Positions 11,348-23,026 are shown, counted from the stretch's first letter. The stretch: DNA of 64,000 nt from Cristatella mucedo (GCA_009760855.2 WPIO01000073.1:1229501-1293500); one strand, 5' to 3'. Notes: generated by a model from the letters alone, not told the origin. Made by a program: numbers and translations.

Positions 11348-13935
11348 ACGATCAAATGGTGAGTGTTATCACACTTGCTAAACAACATGAATAACATGGT
11401 TAGGGGTGACATGTACTGGGTCAGCATGCAAATGTGGTTAATGGCAGCATGCACAGTGTCAGCACGCATAAGCACATCAAGGACGAATCACAGGGACCCA
11501 CTAAATGCTGTCCTAAATAGGTGTTTTTAGGTTCCTTTTAAATGTGGTCAGGTCAGTGGATGTTCTGACGCAGGTCGGGAGGGAGTTCCAGGCTGTGGGA
11601 GCATACGAACTAAATGCACGGTCTCCAAAGGATTTAAGGTTTGTACGAGGTATTTCTAGACTGTTGGATTCCGAGAAGCGGGTGGTACGATGCTTGGCCT
11701 GATGGGGTAGTATATCTGAAAGATAGGCTGGAGCCATAGAATGAAAGGACCTAAAAGTGAGCGACAAAACCTTGAAGTCAATCCGTTGCTTGACTGGTAG
11801 CCAGTGCAGGTCGGCGAGAAGTGGAGTAATGTGGCAACTGCGATGCTCAAGGCAGACAAGTCTAGCTGCAGAGTTTTGCACCAGCTGCAATCGCCTGATC
11901 GCACATGCTGGTAGGCCAGTAAGCAGTGAGTTGCAGAAGTCGAGACGGGATGTCACGAATGCATGGACCAACTTGGATGTGGTATCTTTATCTAAACAAG
12001 CCCAAGTTTTAGCAATTTTATGAAGCTAAAAATAGGCAGATTTGACTGTGGAGCTGATATGGTCGTCTAACGAGAGGTCGCTTTGGAATATGACACCTAG
12101 ACTTCGAGCTGATTCAACTGGAGATATGCTGGCAGAGCCAATTTTGAGCGTCAGCCTTTCCAATCTCTGAATCACACTGGGTTTGCCCATAACAAGTAAG
12201 TTAGTTTTATCATCGTTTAGTTTTAGAAAATTTGCTGCCATCCATGTGCGGATGTCATCAATGCATGCAGCTAGTGAGTTGAGAGAATTTGAGGTGCTCG
12301 AAGGCTGGGAGAGATCAAAGCAAAGGTACAACTGAGTGTCATCCGCATAGAAGTGAAAGCCTAGAGTGTGCTTGGCAGTCACATCAGCAAGAGGCAGAGT
12401 ATAAACCGTGAAAAGAACCGGACCTAGCACTGAGCCCTGAGGTACTCCATATTTCAGAGGTACTTCAGATGATCTTTGTCCATTCACGTCAATACTCTGG
12501 AGTCTCCCACTGAGATACGACCTGAACCACTGCAGAGCAGTGCCATTGATGCCCAGGCGAGATGTGATGCGCTCTAGAAGAACTTTGCGATCGGTGGTGT
12601 CAAAAGCTGCTGAAAGATCAAGCAAAACAAGCAGAGACACTCTACCTATGTCTGTATTCCTAAGTAGGTCGGTGTATACCCGAAGCAATGCTGACTCTGT
12701 AGAGTGATAAGCTCTAAAGCCAGACTGGAACTTACTAGCAAGGTGTGAGGTTTCGATATACGAGTTCAGCTGGTCCGCCACGACCCGTTCCAGTGTCTTT
12801 GATAGGAATGGTAGAAGGGAAACTGGGCGGTAGTTGCTTAAGTTCTCTTGGTCTAGTGTAGCTTTCTTGAGAAGTGGCCTGACTACAGCTTTTTTGAAAG
12901 GTGCTGGGACATGACCTGAGGCTAATGATATATTAATTATGTTAGTTATGCATGGCAGCAGCAGATCAATTCAACGTAGGATCAGGACAGTGGGAATAGG
13001 GTCCAGAGGACTTGTTGTCTTCTTTGATTGAGATACGAACTTTAGGACTAGATTACTAGTGACCTGCTTAAATGCAGACATTGAGGTGCAGCCAGGAACA
13101 GAGGAACAGCATTCTAGTGGGGAGGTTGTCATCGCAGGGATGGATTTCCTGATCTTGTCTATCTTCTGCACAAAGAATCGAGAGAAGCGATCGGCTAGAT
13201 CATCACTAGGATCATCAGGTAAGGAGCTAATCTGGGAACGGTTGAGGAGATGGGTGATGGCACACTAGGTAAGGCGGTTGCTTTCACGACCTCGGTCCCG
13301 AGGTCGTGGGTTCGATTCCTGTGGTGGGCGATTCTTTATCGCCACTGCAAGCGGTGGTGATACCCGTAAAGGCTCTTCTGTCGCTATACAAAAAAGGCTG
13401 TTTAATCAACTAGGATTTTTTTATTGTCGACATCAGCATTTTTGGATTGTGCATCTGTGATTCAACAATATTTTTATTGAAGCTAGACTTGGCCTTTGCT
13501 AGGATCGATTGGTACGACCTACAGTAGTCTTCATATGCCTGTCGATGGACAGTTAGTCCGGATCTTTTGTATGCTTTTTCAAGCTTTCGTTTAGTAGACT
13601 TGGCTAGTTTAATGTCTGTGGTAAACCATAGGCCGTCTGGGCGGGGGCGCACAGTGTGCTTTGTCAGAGGTGCAGACTCGTCGAGCGTGTCAGCTAGTGT
13701 CGTGTTGTAGCTATCTACCAATGATGACAGATCGGAGGGAGGATTGAGCAGCAGAGGTGAAGCAGATATTCTCGCACGGACAGCATCGATGTCAAGGGTC
13801 TTGAGGTTTCGCGATTCACAGGTTATTTTAGAGGAGGATGTGGGCACACACTGTAGATTGAATGAGATCTGCATGTGGTCAAATAAGCAGGATTTGGTAA
13901 TAATTGGTGATGACGACAAGAAGAAATATAGCACG
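11348..13935 (-). mobile_element. LINE-A copy 2, longest RT-bearing copy
   Basis: The minus strand encodes the endonuclease-RT linker (13934-13410), the RT (12781-12026) and the C-terminus (11971-11513), split by frameshifts and a SINE-C insertion. RT motifs are intact: [18 protein letters not shown] (motif A), [10 protein letters not shown] (motif B), FYADDTQLY (motif C), LKLNDDKT, and [15 protein letters not shown] in the thumb. The YADDTQLY style and the short C-terminus point to the L2/CR1 group. The 3' hairpin is missing because the copy stops at about 11348. The endonuclease core is absent. It lies next to Gypsy gag sequence, in the opposite orientation. Confidence 0.9.
13252..13412 (+). 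mobile_element. SINE-C inside LINE-A copy 2
   Basis: tRNA-like head: GTGATGGCACACTAGGTAAG contains the A-box region and GTGGGTTCGATTCC is a near-perfect B box. The body is GGGCGATTCTTTATCGCC, and the tail is CTCTTCTGTCGCTATACAAA, then GGCTGTTTAATCAACTAGG and a T run. LINE-A sequence resumes at GTCGACATCAGC. The LINE-A copy at about 42340 is uninterrupted at this point (GGTTGATCGTCGACATC), which shows the empty site. No clear target duplication. Confidence 0.85.
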
Positions 13936-14310
13936 GTAAAGAGAACACTGCTGCACCAGATCGCTTCCGTGCGTATGACGAGCTTTTACGTAGGCAGTTT
14001 TGTGGAGGTGAGAACGTTGACGAATACTTGGCAGACCTGAAGCGGCTAGTATCAGTGATGACGCCGACAGCTGATGTTGCTGCCGCCGGTTTCGGAGAAT
14101 GGCTAACGCGTGCATTCATTGCAGGGCTGCCAGATCTAGTTAAAACAGAGCTGAAGGCCGCGTGCAGTTTATCGACGACGACATTTCCCGAGATTGCTGA
14201 GCGGCCAACCGAGTCGCTAAATGTTGATGAGACCGTGTCGATCACCGACAAGGATTTCTCCGAGACGTTGGCTAACGGCGCGTGGATCGCATCGTTATTT
14301 TCGCACAAAC
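13936..14310 (+). pseudogene. Ty3/Gypsy gag (capsid) fragment
   Basis: The plus strand encodes a capsid-like block with EYLADLKRLV, AFIAGLPD and VKTELKAA, the pattern of Gypsy Gag in invertebrates. It lies upstream of the Gypsy RT, in the same orientation, so it is probably the gag of the same element. LINE-A sequence bounds both sides. No nucleocapsid zinc knuckle or protease was found between here and the RT. Confidence 0.6.
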
Positions 14311-14709
14311 GCACAAACCTTAAATCCTTTGGAGACCGTGCATTTAGCTCGTATGCTCCCACAGCCTGGAACTCCCTCCCGACCTGCATCAGAACATCCC
14401 CTGACCTGACCACATTTAAAAGAAACTTAAAAACATACCTATTTAGGACAGCATTTAGTGGGTCCTTGTGATTCGTCCTCGATGTGCTTATGCGTGCTGA
14501 CACTGTTCATGCTGCCACTAACCACATTTGCATGCTGACCCAGTGCATGTAACCCCTAACCATGTTATTCATTTTGTTTGTTTTTCAAGCATGATTTTAC
14601 TTACTATTCTATTGCGTATCACTTTGCAGCAAATGTAAAGCGCCTAGAAAGAGATTAAGTTCTCTGAGGGCGCTTTATCAAGTGCAATATTATTATTATT
14701 ATTATTATC
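14311..14709 (+). mobile_element. LINE-A 3' fragment inserted between Gypsy gag and RT
   Basis: C-terminal coding part (SFGDRAFSSYAP, WNSLPTCIR), stop at 14469, 3' UTR, terminal hairpin (AAGCGCCTAGAAAGAGATTA, then GGGCGCTTTATC) and TTA repeats. The frame joins the upstream gag frame without a stop, giving a chance 147-codon chimeric ORF from 14028. Confidence 0.85.
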
Positions 14710-15534
14710 GTGGGTGTGGAGAGATGACCGAACGATCCCAGTCTAGAGAACCAAATACCTTCTTACAACATTGCTCCGTCCGCTCGAGACGCATATGAGG
14801 CGGAGGCAGAAGAGTGCATACGGCTTGGGGGCTGGCACCGTAGAGGGCCCAGGTCTTGTTCCGTTAATGGCGGTAGTCCAGGCAAGAAGATAAAATGAGG
14901 CTGGTGATGGACTACCGGGAATTAAATCAGTATGTATCGAGCCATACCGCTCAAGGTGATGTATGCGGAACGAACCTGCGCAACTGTCCGCTCTGTCGAA
15001 AAATGGGCGAGCACAGCAGCATAGTTGACCTGAGAAAGGCGTATTTACAAATAGATGTTCAAGAGTCGCTGTGGCGCTATCAGGGTGTTAAATTTAAGGG
15101 GCAAACGGTTTTACTTAACACGGCTCGGCTTTGGATTGAATGTAGCCCCGAAAATAATGTCAGGCGTCGTCAACAAAGTACTGTCCATGGGTTTACTCTT
15201 TCTTCGGGGCAGCGACTCTTTTGTGGACAACATTATAGTAAATAACACCATCGTATCCAACTATCGTCAGTGAACTGTTGCAACATTTCGGTCTCGAAGC
15301 CAAGCCGCCTGAGTGACTGCTCAACGGTCGCGTGTTGGGACCGCGAGTACAGCGTTCATGATAAGGAACTTGTTCGGCACCGCGATTATGCAGTAAGTGC
15401 CCCAGGGGAGCTCCGGACGAGGAGAAAGGTTTTTTCTTGGTGCGGCCCATTAGTTGGGCACTTCCCTGTCGCAGGCTGGTTGCGGCTAATGTGTAGCTGC
15501 ATAAAGCGGAGAGCCAGCGGAGAAGGCTGGGATT
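14710..15534 (+). pseudogene. Ty3/Gypsy reverse transcriptase fragment
   Basis: RLVMDYRELN, IVDLRKAYLQIDV, TRLGFGLNVAPKIM, then FVDN in place of the catalytic YxDD motif, then LEAKPPE and a block with GHFPVAGWLR and CSCIKRRA. This order is the RT and connection region of Gypsy pol. Frameshifts and stops are present. The reading is cut at 15534 by the hAT insertion and resumes after 17844. Non-functional by the motif loss alone. Confidence 0.8.
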
Positions 15535-15819
15535 CAAGGCTGCGAAACAATACAGTGTAGATAACATAGACTGCAATATATTGGCTACAAAATATTGTGC
15601 TGATTTGTTTGACGATACCGATATATTGTACGGGATTTGTCGACAACACCAATATATTTGACAACATATTCTAATATATATTCACGTGTTATTATAAAAC
15701 TATTCACCTGTCACGAGATAAATAATACATAAAAATACAAATTGACATTTCACATTTGAAAAGATCAATTAAAATCATCCGGACATATATCCGTAGAAAT
15801 CACTTTTCCATTTTTGTCT

Positions 15820-17580
15820 CTGAGGTTGTCGACATTTTGTCGTCGAGCAAGTTCTCGTCCTACAATTCTACCTGACAACAAGAGGGTCTGTCAGCTTTTT
15901 TTGGCGAGAATCCTATTGGTTCTGAAGCTCATACGTGGAAGTGCACTTGTGGAACTGTTCGCAAACAAAAAATTAAGCTCAGCTACACGAATCTGATATC
16001 CCACATCAAGCAGAAGCACCCGAATTATCTAGAAATATTTCACTTGGCGCAACAAGCACACGGAGACGGCCAATCCGAAACAGCAAGTGTCATCACCGGC
16101 ACTTGACAATCAGTATCTGGACAGACTACCTTGGAGTACATGCTTGATAGTCGATCAACCAATGCCGAGCTGGGTTGGTCCAGTGGTTAAGGTGCTCACC
16201 CCGACTAAGGTCTGGCTGAGGTCGTGGGCTCGAGCCCTGAGGCATATGTGAAGCGCCCGAATAGAGATTTAGTTCTCTTGGGGCGCTATATAAATGAATT
16301 ATATGTACATATATTATATAATGTATTCAAATGGCTGGAATAAATCGTCAAGGATGCTCGAATTGATCCTTTGTGAAAAAGAGCTCACCCGAAGCAATAC
16401 GAAACTGTAGCCGATCTCTGCCAAAACACTCAAGAAATATATGTTCAAGCGGTGGAGGCAGGGAAAAAAAGATTCCCGTCAAGGTCGCTACTGCTACCAC
16501 TTTCACTCTTGGGTTTGATGGGGCTGGTCTGAGGATTCAACACATTTTTATATGGCTTTTTATCGTCTATCCTGGCAAGGATCGTGCTGCTGATCCTGAA
16601 ATTCATATGTTGGCCTTCGTACCTCCCTTTGACGAGACGACTTTTACTGCCGAGAACCATGTGAATTTAATAAAATCGACACTTGAGTGGTACTCCTTGT
16701 CTCTCGACCCCATTTTCTGTTTGATTGGAGACAACTGCTTAACCAACAAGGCAACAGCGGACCTTCTTGGTGTGCCACTTCTGGGATGTTGCAGTCACCG
16801 TTTTAATTTGGCTGTTGAGGCATACATAAGCACATTCCTTGCAAATAAATCGGGAGTTTATTGGGAAGCTCATGCCAAAGTTGTCAACACTCAAACAGTC
16901 AGGTCGATTCCACGTGATGACATCCCTGCGCCCTATCAAGTGCAACCCACTGTACAGGCGTTCTGGATATGTTCAGCGCTTCGAAAGACTCCTTCCAAAT
17001 CTTGATGAGGCAGACGATGAAAAAATAAACCTTGTTCCCACAGCTGGGCAGAAAAGGAATATTCGGGATCGCAAGCAAGCATTGGCCGATTTCTAATCTG
17101 TTACGATAGGGCTGCAGCGACGCGACATGTCATTGAAAGAATCGGATGTTTTATTCCGACCGATCATTGACTCGCATCAAGAGTTTGCCTTCAAGCATTA
17201 TATTCGTAACGATGTAGATATTATTCACAGCAAAGATTTGGAAATGACCATCGTCAAGATACAAGCAAACAAGGAGAACACTCTTACAATTGATGAAGAA
17301 CGTGCAATTGAACAATTGTTGCTACGTGCAGCTCAGGACTCGGAAGAAGCTGTAATGATAATGCTCAATTGTCTTTTGCTGAGCGAGCACTCAAGAGACA
17401 GCGTGCTCAAGAGAAGAAAGCATGCAGCAAGTACATCAATGCGCGCTTCTTGCTTCCAGCATCATGTGAGGTGGATAGACTTCTCTCCATGGCAAAGTGA
17501 GTGTTCTGTCCTCAAAGTCGTAGTTTGCAGCCTAGAATGTTGGAGGCGCGGCTTTTTTTAATCACAACAAGTTACTGTGG
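15820..17580 (+). pseudogene. hAT transposase with BED finger, broken
   Basis: A BED-type zinc finger lies at about 15930-16030 (WKCTCG, YTNLISHIKQKHPNY). The catalytic core follows: FDETTFTAENHVNLI, LIGDNCLTNKATADLLGVPL and CCSHRFNLAVE at about 16630-16820. The C-terminal dimerisation region is at about 17430-17560 (ARFLLPASCEVDRLLSMAK, then QPRMLEARLF). Several frameshifts are needed to read through, and a SINE-A interrupts it between finger and core. The enzyme would have cut and rejoined DNA at the element's terminal repeats. Dead in this copy. Confidence 0.82.
16164..16320 (+). mobile_element. SINE-A inside the hAT element
   Basis: tRNA-like head with A box (TGGTCCAGTGGTTAAGG) and B box (GTGGGCTCGAGCCC). 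The 3' region has outer stem AGCGCC / GGCGCT (16252-16287) and inner stem AGAGA / TCTCT, the same fold as the LINE-A tail. It ends in an AT-rich tail (AAATGAATTATAT). Confidence 0.87.
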
Positions 17581-17843
17581 AATCAGGCCCTGGTCGCCGT
17601 GATAGTGAATGAGAATGACTCAGAGACAGCTGGTGATAAGGAAGATAACGAAGAAATATGAAGAGAATTAGTAAAATCAGAGACAATAAATTGCAATATG
17701 TGACATGTAAGATTTGGAAAATGTTGCATAGGTGACATAGAATATTGCAATACACTGTATTTTTGGAATTGAATATTGCAATATATTTATTGTTGAATAT
17801 TAGAACACTGAATACGATAACAATTTTATTGTGTGCAGCCTTG

Positions 17844-18340
17844 CTGGGATTCGCCGGTCAGTGCTAACGTCTTAGAGATGTTAGAGGAAATGTATCCTCC
17901 TTCCTGAGGTCCCGCTACTGGCTTTTGGACACTACCACCCACGACTAATGGGACTCTTTGGTGCGACGCGAGTAGCATTGATATTGGGGTATGTCTAGAA
18001 ATTGTCGGTAACGTTGTAGAGGACTCGTCGTGGCTTCGCAAGGCTGGTGACTCAGCTCATATTAACTTGGCCGAGTTGGGGTCGGTTTTGAAAGGCGTCA
18101 ACCTTGCGATAGCATGGGGCCTGAAGATTGCTGTCATCGTAACCAATTCCGCCTCAATAGTCGGCTAGCTTCGGTCCCTGTGCTCTGTGTTAAGCCGGTG
18201 CATTATCGAGGACTTGGGAAGCGTTAACACGTCGACGTCTGACCCTGCTTGGCGACACGATTAGAGAATGCCGCCTGCACGCATCTGTTCGGCTCGTTCC
18301 GTCGAGCGAAAATAAAGCGGATTGCCTAACTCCTGAGCCC
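17844..18340 (+). pseudogene. Ty3/Gypsy RNase H fragment
   Basis: It continues Gypsy pol after the hAT. LWCDASSIDIGVCLEI, SSWLRKAGDSAHINLAELG and WGLKIAVIVTNSASIVG are the RNase H blocks. The usual TDSA is TNSA, so a catalytic aspartate is replaced by asparagine, and a TAG follows soon after. Another stop lies near 17903. Confidence 0.75.
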
Positions 18341-18344
18341 CATT

Positions 18345-19700
18345 GGTGGTTGAAACTCAGCCATACCGACGAACAATCTCAGGATCGGTCGACAGAAGCC
18401 GGCGTTGCCGCCATAGCAATGAATGAACGCGTTGGCAGAACGATTGACCTCCGAGCCTTCCATGCTATACACCATCTCGGCGTTGATCGAACTCTGAGCC
18501 TTGCTCAGCTGAGCTACCCAAAGGCCAAGATCACCCGCAGTCAGGTTGCGAGTGTGGTGCGATCAGGCTTCCGCTGCAGATTGGTTTACCCGGCGCCTGA
18601 GTCGTGGAGCCACGGCAGCCTTTCCGTGCCAACCAATTAAGCACAGGCTAGCGTGCGATGTCACGCATTTTCGCGGCGAGCAGTACTTGACCGGTGTGGA
18701 TTGTGGGCCTAGCAGGTTCGTGATTTGGCAGCAACTGCAGCACGAGGGCACCGCAGCATTTCTCCAAGAGCTGGAGCAGATATTCCACGTGCTCGGCCTG
18801 CTGTGCGACTGGCTCCGGCGGTGGCTGTTCTTGTGGAGTCTCGCGGCGGAGACACGGCTCGGAGGTGAGCGGTGAACGAGACTATCTTAATTCCCTTAAC
18901 GGGTACATATACGAGCTGGCTGACTCACTGAAGATGGGGGAGTGCATCTGTGGCGGGCCACATCCTTACATCAAAGGCTGCAGCCGCTGCACCGAGCCAA
19001 TTGCCCAACCACCTCCTGCAGATGGGGCATACATCTGTGGCCGATGCTGCTGCACTAATTACAATAGCAGAAGGAGCAGGCTCACGCAACAGACCCGACG
19101 CTGCAGCTGTGGTTACAGACAATGCCACTGTATTTAAATCACAAATTTGTATGCAGCTGTGCGAGCTTTGGGCGTTAACGTGCATTTTCGGTGTGCCTAT
19201 CGCCCTCGGGGAACGCAATAATTAAGCACAATCACTGCACTATTAAGAGCAGGGCGGTACGCAGCGGCGGATATAGTTTAGACATTGCCTTTTGGTAAAA
19301 CTTGGCGCCCGCTACCCGGAGCAAGAGAAACTCCGCGCCAAGCCGCCAGCTCCACAAGTACCAGTGGAACTGTTGGTGCGCTACGAGGAAGATGTAGCTG
19401 CTGAACCGGGAGCTGGTGCATACTTACTTGGGCAATGTGCGTTCGTGAAGCCACCAGGTGCACGCTACACTATTAATAGGCCCCAAGGCCGGGTATCAGG
19501 CGTTCGGCCTGGAGTCGGCATTGAAATAGACGGAATGCGCCGGCACGTTGCTGACGTGCGACCGCGCTTCCGGAGACAGCAATCAGTCCGTGACGCTGCT
19601 AATGCTGAACTCATCGATGACGTGAACCAGCCGGTTGTTACTTGTCGCAGGCGGACCGTGCAGCAGCCGGCTCCGTTCACCGACTACGTCCTGTATTAAC
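18345..19700 (+). pseudogene. Ty3/Gypsy integrase region and C-terminus
   Basis: HHCC-type start (FHAIHHLGVDRTLSLAQ), then core blocks DVTHFRGEQYLTGVDCGPSRF, VVTDNATVF and PSGNAIIKHNHCTIK. The third acidic residue of the DDE triad, normally in a GxxER context, is lysine here. A 135-codon ORF (19292-19699) carries the C-terminal region with FVKPPGARYT, GRVSGVRPG and RRHVADVRPRF. There are several frame changes and at least one stop. Order and orientation match the upstream RT and RNase H. Confidence 0.78.
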
Positions 19701-20689
19701 GGACGGCTTGTGGGAAGCTGATTGATTTTAATAATGCTGCGTTATGTGCTGTGTTTTTTTTTAGACTGCCCCGGCGTTTCCTGTGTGACGTTTAGATCAC
19801 GGGAGCATATAGTAGATACTTTGGTGGCGGGTTGCGTCAGCTTTGTCTGCTGCTGGTTTGGTTAGTTTGGCCGTGCGAGGGACCGGCTCTCCTCTGCGGT
19901 TTACCGGCTAGGTGTGCCACAGAGGAGTTAGCTGCATCGTGTAATAAAAGCTGCCTGACCTTGGGTGTCAAAGAGATGCGACGCATACTGAAGAGAGGGG
20001 GAGGGGAAGTGAACGCGCGGCCAAGCAGTTGGGGCTGTCTCGCTGGGAGTGCGCAGTGTCGCTTTGGAATAGAGGAATTTTGTTACTTTTCATGCGAGAA
20101 GCAGCCGACAGTGCTTCCGGTGACACTATACAGGTGATACCTTTTGTACTCGGATAATTGAGCCCGAGAGCGAGATTCACTATTGCATTCAAGTTTGTAC
20201 GAAAGGGTGGAGCGACTATAGACGAATATATTGCTGTTTTTTTCTTGGCATCGTACTAGTTGTCCGTTGCGCAGCGACGACGAGACGAAATCTCGTGAGA
20301 GAGCTCCGGAGATCTTAGTTTTTTGAAGAAAAGTTCCGCACTTCGATGCTTGAAATCAATGCTGTGAGCGAAAACACATACGCGAGCGTGCTGCTTTCCG
20401 GGACTGCTCCCTCTCGAGTGTGAATTAATCGCGCTCCAGCATGTTCGCCTTCTAGTGAGACCGTCACTCCGCTGCGATAACTTCTAGCGTGCCGTCGCTC
20501 CGCCGCGATAGCTGGAGTAACGGGCCAAGTCCAGGGCGGTTGGGATAAAAAAAACTCGACATTGGTTGAATAAATCCCTTACCGTCCTGAGAGAGTTGCC
20601 TTCCATCGGCAAGCTCTTCGTTCGTGGTAAGAGCAACCGAATTGCCAGAGTCATTGCCATTCGTCTCATGTGAGCGACAACTGCCTCCG
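19701..20689 (+). other. possible Gypsy 3' UTR and decayed LTR; otherwise unassigned
   Basis: An AATAAA signal near 19941 lies about 240 bp after the integrase stop, as expected for an LTR polyadenylation site. No second copy of this sequence is in the window, so LTR borders cannot be set. Nothing else is recognised up to 20689. Confidence 0.3.
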
Positions 20690-20850
20690 GATCTTCGCCC
20701 AGTGGTAGAGTGCTTGCACTTCATGATCCAAGTGGTGGCGGACTCGTGTTCTCCGGCAGCTTCACTTTACTTTATCGGATGCTGCAGGCCGGATTACAGC
20801 CGCCAGGGGTCTTCTGCCGCTATATGCATGAGCTTTTCTAAGCGGTTGCT
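20690..20850 (+). mobile_element. SINE-C-like relic
   Basis: AGTGGTAGAGTGCTTGC resembles a tRNA A box. The end GGTCTTCTGCCGCTATATGC matches the SINE-C tail in order and spacing. The middle is diverged and the B box is poor (CGGACTCGTGTTC). Confidence 0.4.
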
Positions 20851-21344
20851 CTTGCAGCAGCACACTGGCAGCAGCCGGAGCGGGTCGTAGCTAGGCTGCG
20901 GAGACCGGCCACATAAGGTTGCCGCCACCTTTCACGAGTCAAGACAGGCCCCGCGTGACTATTGTGGCCAAACTGGCTCGAGCCATCGAGAGTGGCAACC
21001 ATCGGAGGCTGCAAGCATCATAAGAGTCCACTCTGTTTTCGATTGGCTGGAGCACGGTCGAAAGGCAAAGATCTTCAAAGAGAGCGAACCGCCCCTAACG
21101 AGATTCCGGGAGAGCAGCAGCCGACGTGGCTTAAAATGGTTTGAAAAGCCTCCTCCTCACTGTCGTGCCATGGCCGAAGACACTCTTAATAAGATCTAGG
21201 CACCCTGAAAAACTCGAGAACGCGACTCCAATGCGTCCACGCCGACTGAGTAACCAGTACGCCTTAATAGTCTTATCAGACACAGATAATGTAGCTAATA
21301 GCTGTTCCTAATGCTTTCAAGGCCAGTAGGATCATGCCGTTACT
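20851..21344. other. unassigned stretch
   Basis: No gene or repeat is recognised. Confidence 0.3.
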
Positions 21345-21690
21345 CTTCATGAGTTGACAATTCCCAAAAACAGTTCGCATTCATAGAAAAAAGTGATGCT
21401 AGACGAACGGACCTTGAGGATGAAGTCCTCAAGCTTTATGGTGACACCAGGCTCAACTATAACCAATTCACTAATTAGATCAGTCTTATCGTTGCTAAGA
21501 TTCAGGAAGTTAGTGGCCATCCATGTTCGAATGTCATCGATGCAGGTTTCAAGAAAGGTAAGTCGGGTGCAAAGCAAGGCAGGGACGGGTCAAGGGAATG
21601 GTAGAGCTGAGTGTCATCACCGAAGAAATAAAAGCTAAGGCTGTGTTTAGCCATGCCGAAGTTAAGAGGTAGAGTATACTGCAGCTAGGG
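21345..21690 (-). mobile_element. divergent LINE (LINE-A') RT fragment
   Basis: The minus strand encodes DDTQLYHSLDPSLPC, then [19 protein letters not shown], the region just after RT motif C. The residues after NDKTD differ from LINE-A, so it is a separate lineage or an old copy. Confidence 0.6.
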
Positions 21691-21989
21691 AAAAGGTCAT
21701 CGACCTTGAAATTAGCCTACAGATTGAAAACTGCTCTTGTCGTCTTCTGGCGCTGCCGATGGCTTATGAATTATTGAGTTCTTGGTTTATTGAGAACTAT
21801 GGTTGTATGAGTTTATGTTTTTGTTGAGGGTTAGTTACGGCCTGTAGAGAAGGGGCAGTGGGCACGTGGGCGAAGGAGAGGACGGTCACGTGAACCGTTG
21901 CGCTGCGAGCCCAAATACACAGTAGTTCTTGAATATTCTGTGTTTATGTACCGTCGTTTGCTTGTGTCGGGGTGTCAAGCTACAGCTCT

Positions 21990-22680
21990 CGTGACGCCAG
22001 CCCGTAATCTTGACATGCTATATCAAAACGATTTGTCAGTGAATGAGCACATTGCCTCCGCTGACAAGTCGGCTTACTATGAGCTGAGCAGCTAAAATCA
22101 GGTTCTGCTTAGGCAATAGTACGACAGCCAAACTAGTTCATGCGCTTGCGACTTGACGCCTAGATTACAGCAGTTCCTTGTATTCGGGACTCTTCGCCAA
22201 TGCAATTAATCATGTGCAACTGTTGCTAAACCCAGCGATGCATCGTAACACCCGCTTTTCGGAATCTAACTGATTACCTATACCTCGTAAAAACTTCCAA
22301 TCTTTTGGAGACCATGCATTTAGTTCGTATGCTCCCAAAGCCTGGAGCTCACTTCCGACTTGCGTCACGACATCCCCTGACTTGACCACATTAAAAAGAC
22401 ATTTGAAACGCATCTATTTAGGACAGCATTTAGTGGATCCATCCGATTCGTCTTTATGCGTTTTATGTGTTTATGCGTGCTTACACTGTACATGCTGCCG
22501 CTAACTACACTTTCATGCTGACCCTGTGCATGTCACCCCTAACTATGTTATTCATGTTGTTTAAAAAGCATGATACCACTCACCATTCGAACATGTTTCC
22601 TTTGCAGCAAATGTAAAGCGCCTAGAAAGAGATTGAGTTTTCTCTGAGCGCTTTATCAAATGTATTATCTTCATTATATT
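21990..22680 (+). mobile_element. LINE-A fragment, decayed
   Basis: It begins in the RT thumb (ARNLDMLYQNDLSVNEHI). It continues through a broken C-terminus (FETHLFRTAFSGSI in pieces) to the 3' UTR and hairpin (AAGCGCCTAGAAAGAGATTG) at about 22614-22660. Confidence 0.75.
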
Positions 22681-23026
22681 AATACAAGTGTAATGGTGAC
22701 TGGAGGGGTGTTCTTTCATGTCCAGAGGGTTCTAATCATCTTCAAAACCACATTTAGAGGGTCGCTAATAGATTTTGTATGCTCCAACTACGAAAATATT
22801 CGATTTATAAATAAGTAATCCTACATCAAGAAAATTTACTTATTGCGATAGAGTCTGCGGTAGAGTAATTAACCATCTGCGTGTCGTAAATGCAAATTGA
22901 ATGGACTTGCTGTTATGCAGAGTGCTGGGCAGGCAGTCGTACCCCACGTTGGCAACGGCAGCCGTTCCGCAGTCGTGCGTTTGGGGAGAAGGTCGGAGAC
23001 GTGCGCGACGGCGGTCGTCGAACACT
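22681..23026. other. unassigned stretch
   Basis: Nothing is recognised. Translation of 22890-23026 runs in frame into the next LINE-A fragment only by chance. Confidence 0.3.

Larger units (their letters stand above)
15535..17843 (+). mobile_element. hAT DNA transposon, complete ends, 8-bp target duplication
   Basis: The ends form an inverted repeat: CAAGGCTGC at 15535-15543 and GCAGCCTTG at 17835-17843, with similarity continuing inward (ACAATA). The flanks repeat CTGGGATT exactly (15527-15534 and 17844-17851), the 8 bp expected of hAT. Joining the flanks restores the Gypsy frame around WDS. Removing the internal SINE-A leaves about 2.15 kb. Confidence 0.93.

Noticed and set aside
13254-13330. 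True tRNA gene
   Set aside because: The A and B boxes are present but the arms do not form a clean cloverleaf, and the sequence continues into the repeated SINE-C body.
16164-16240. True tRNA gene at the SINE-A head
   Set aside because: Same promoter-box pattern in several diverged copies with a common non-tRNA body and tail. It is a SINE.
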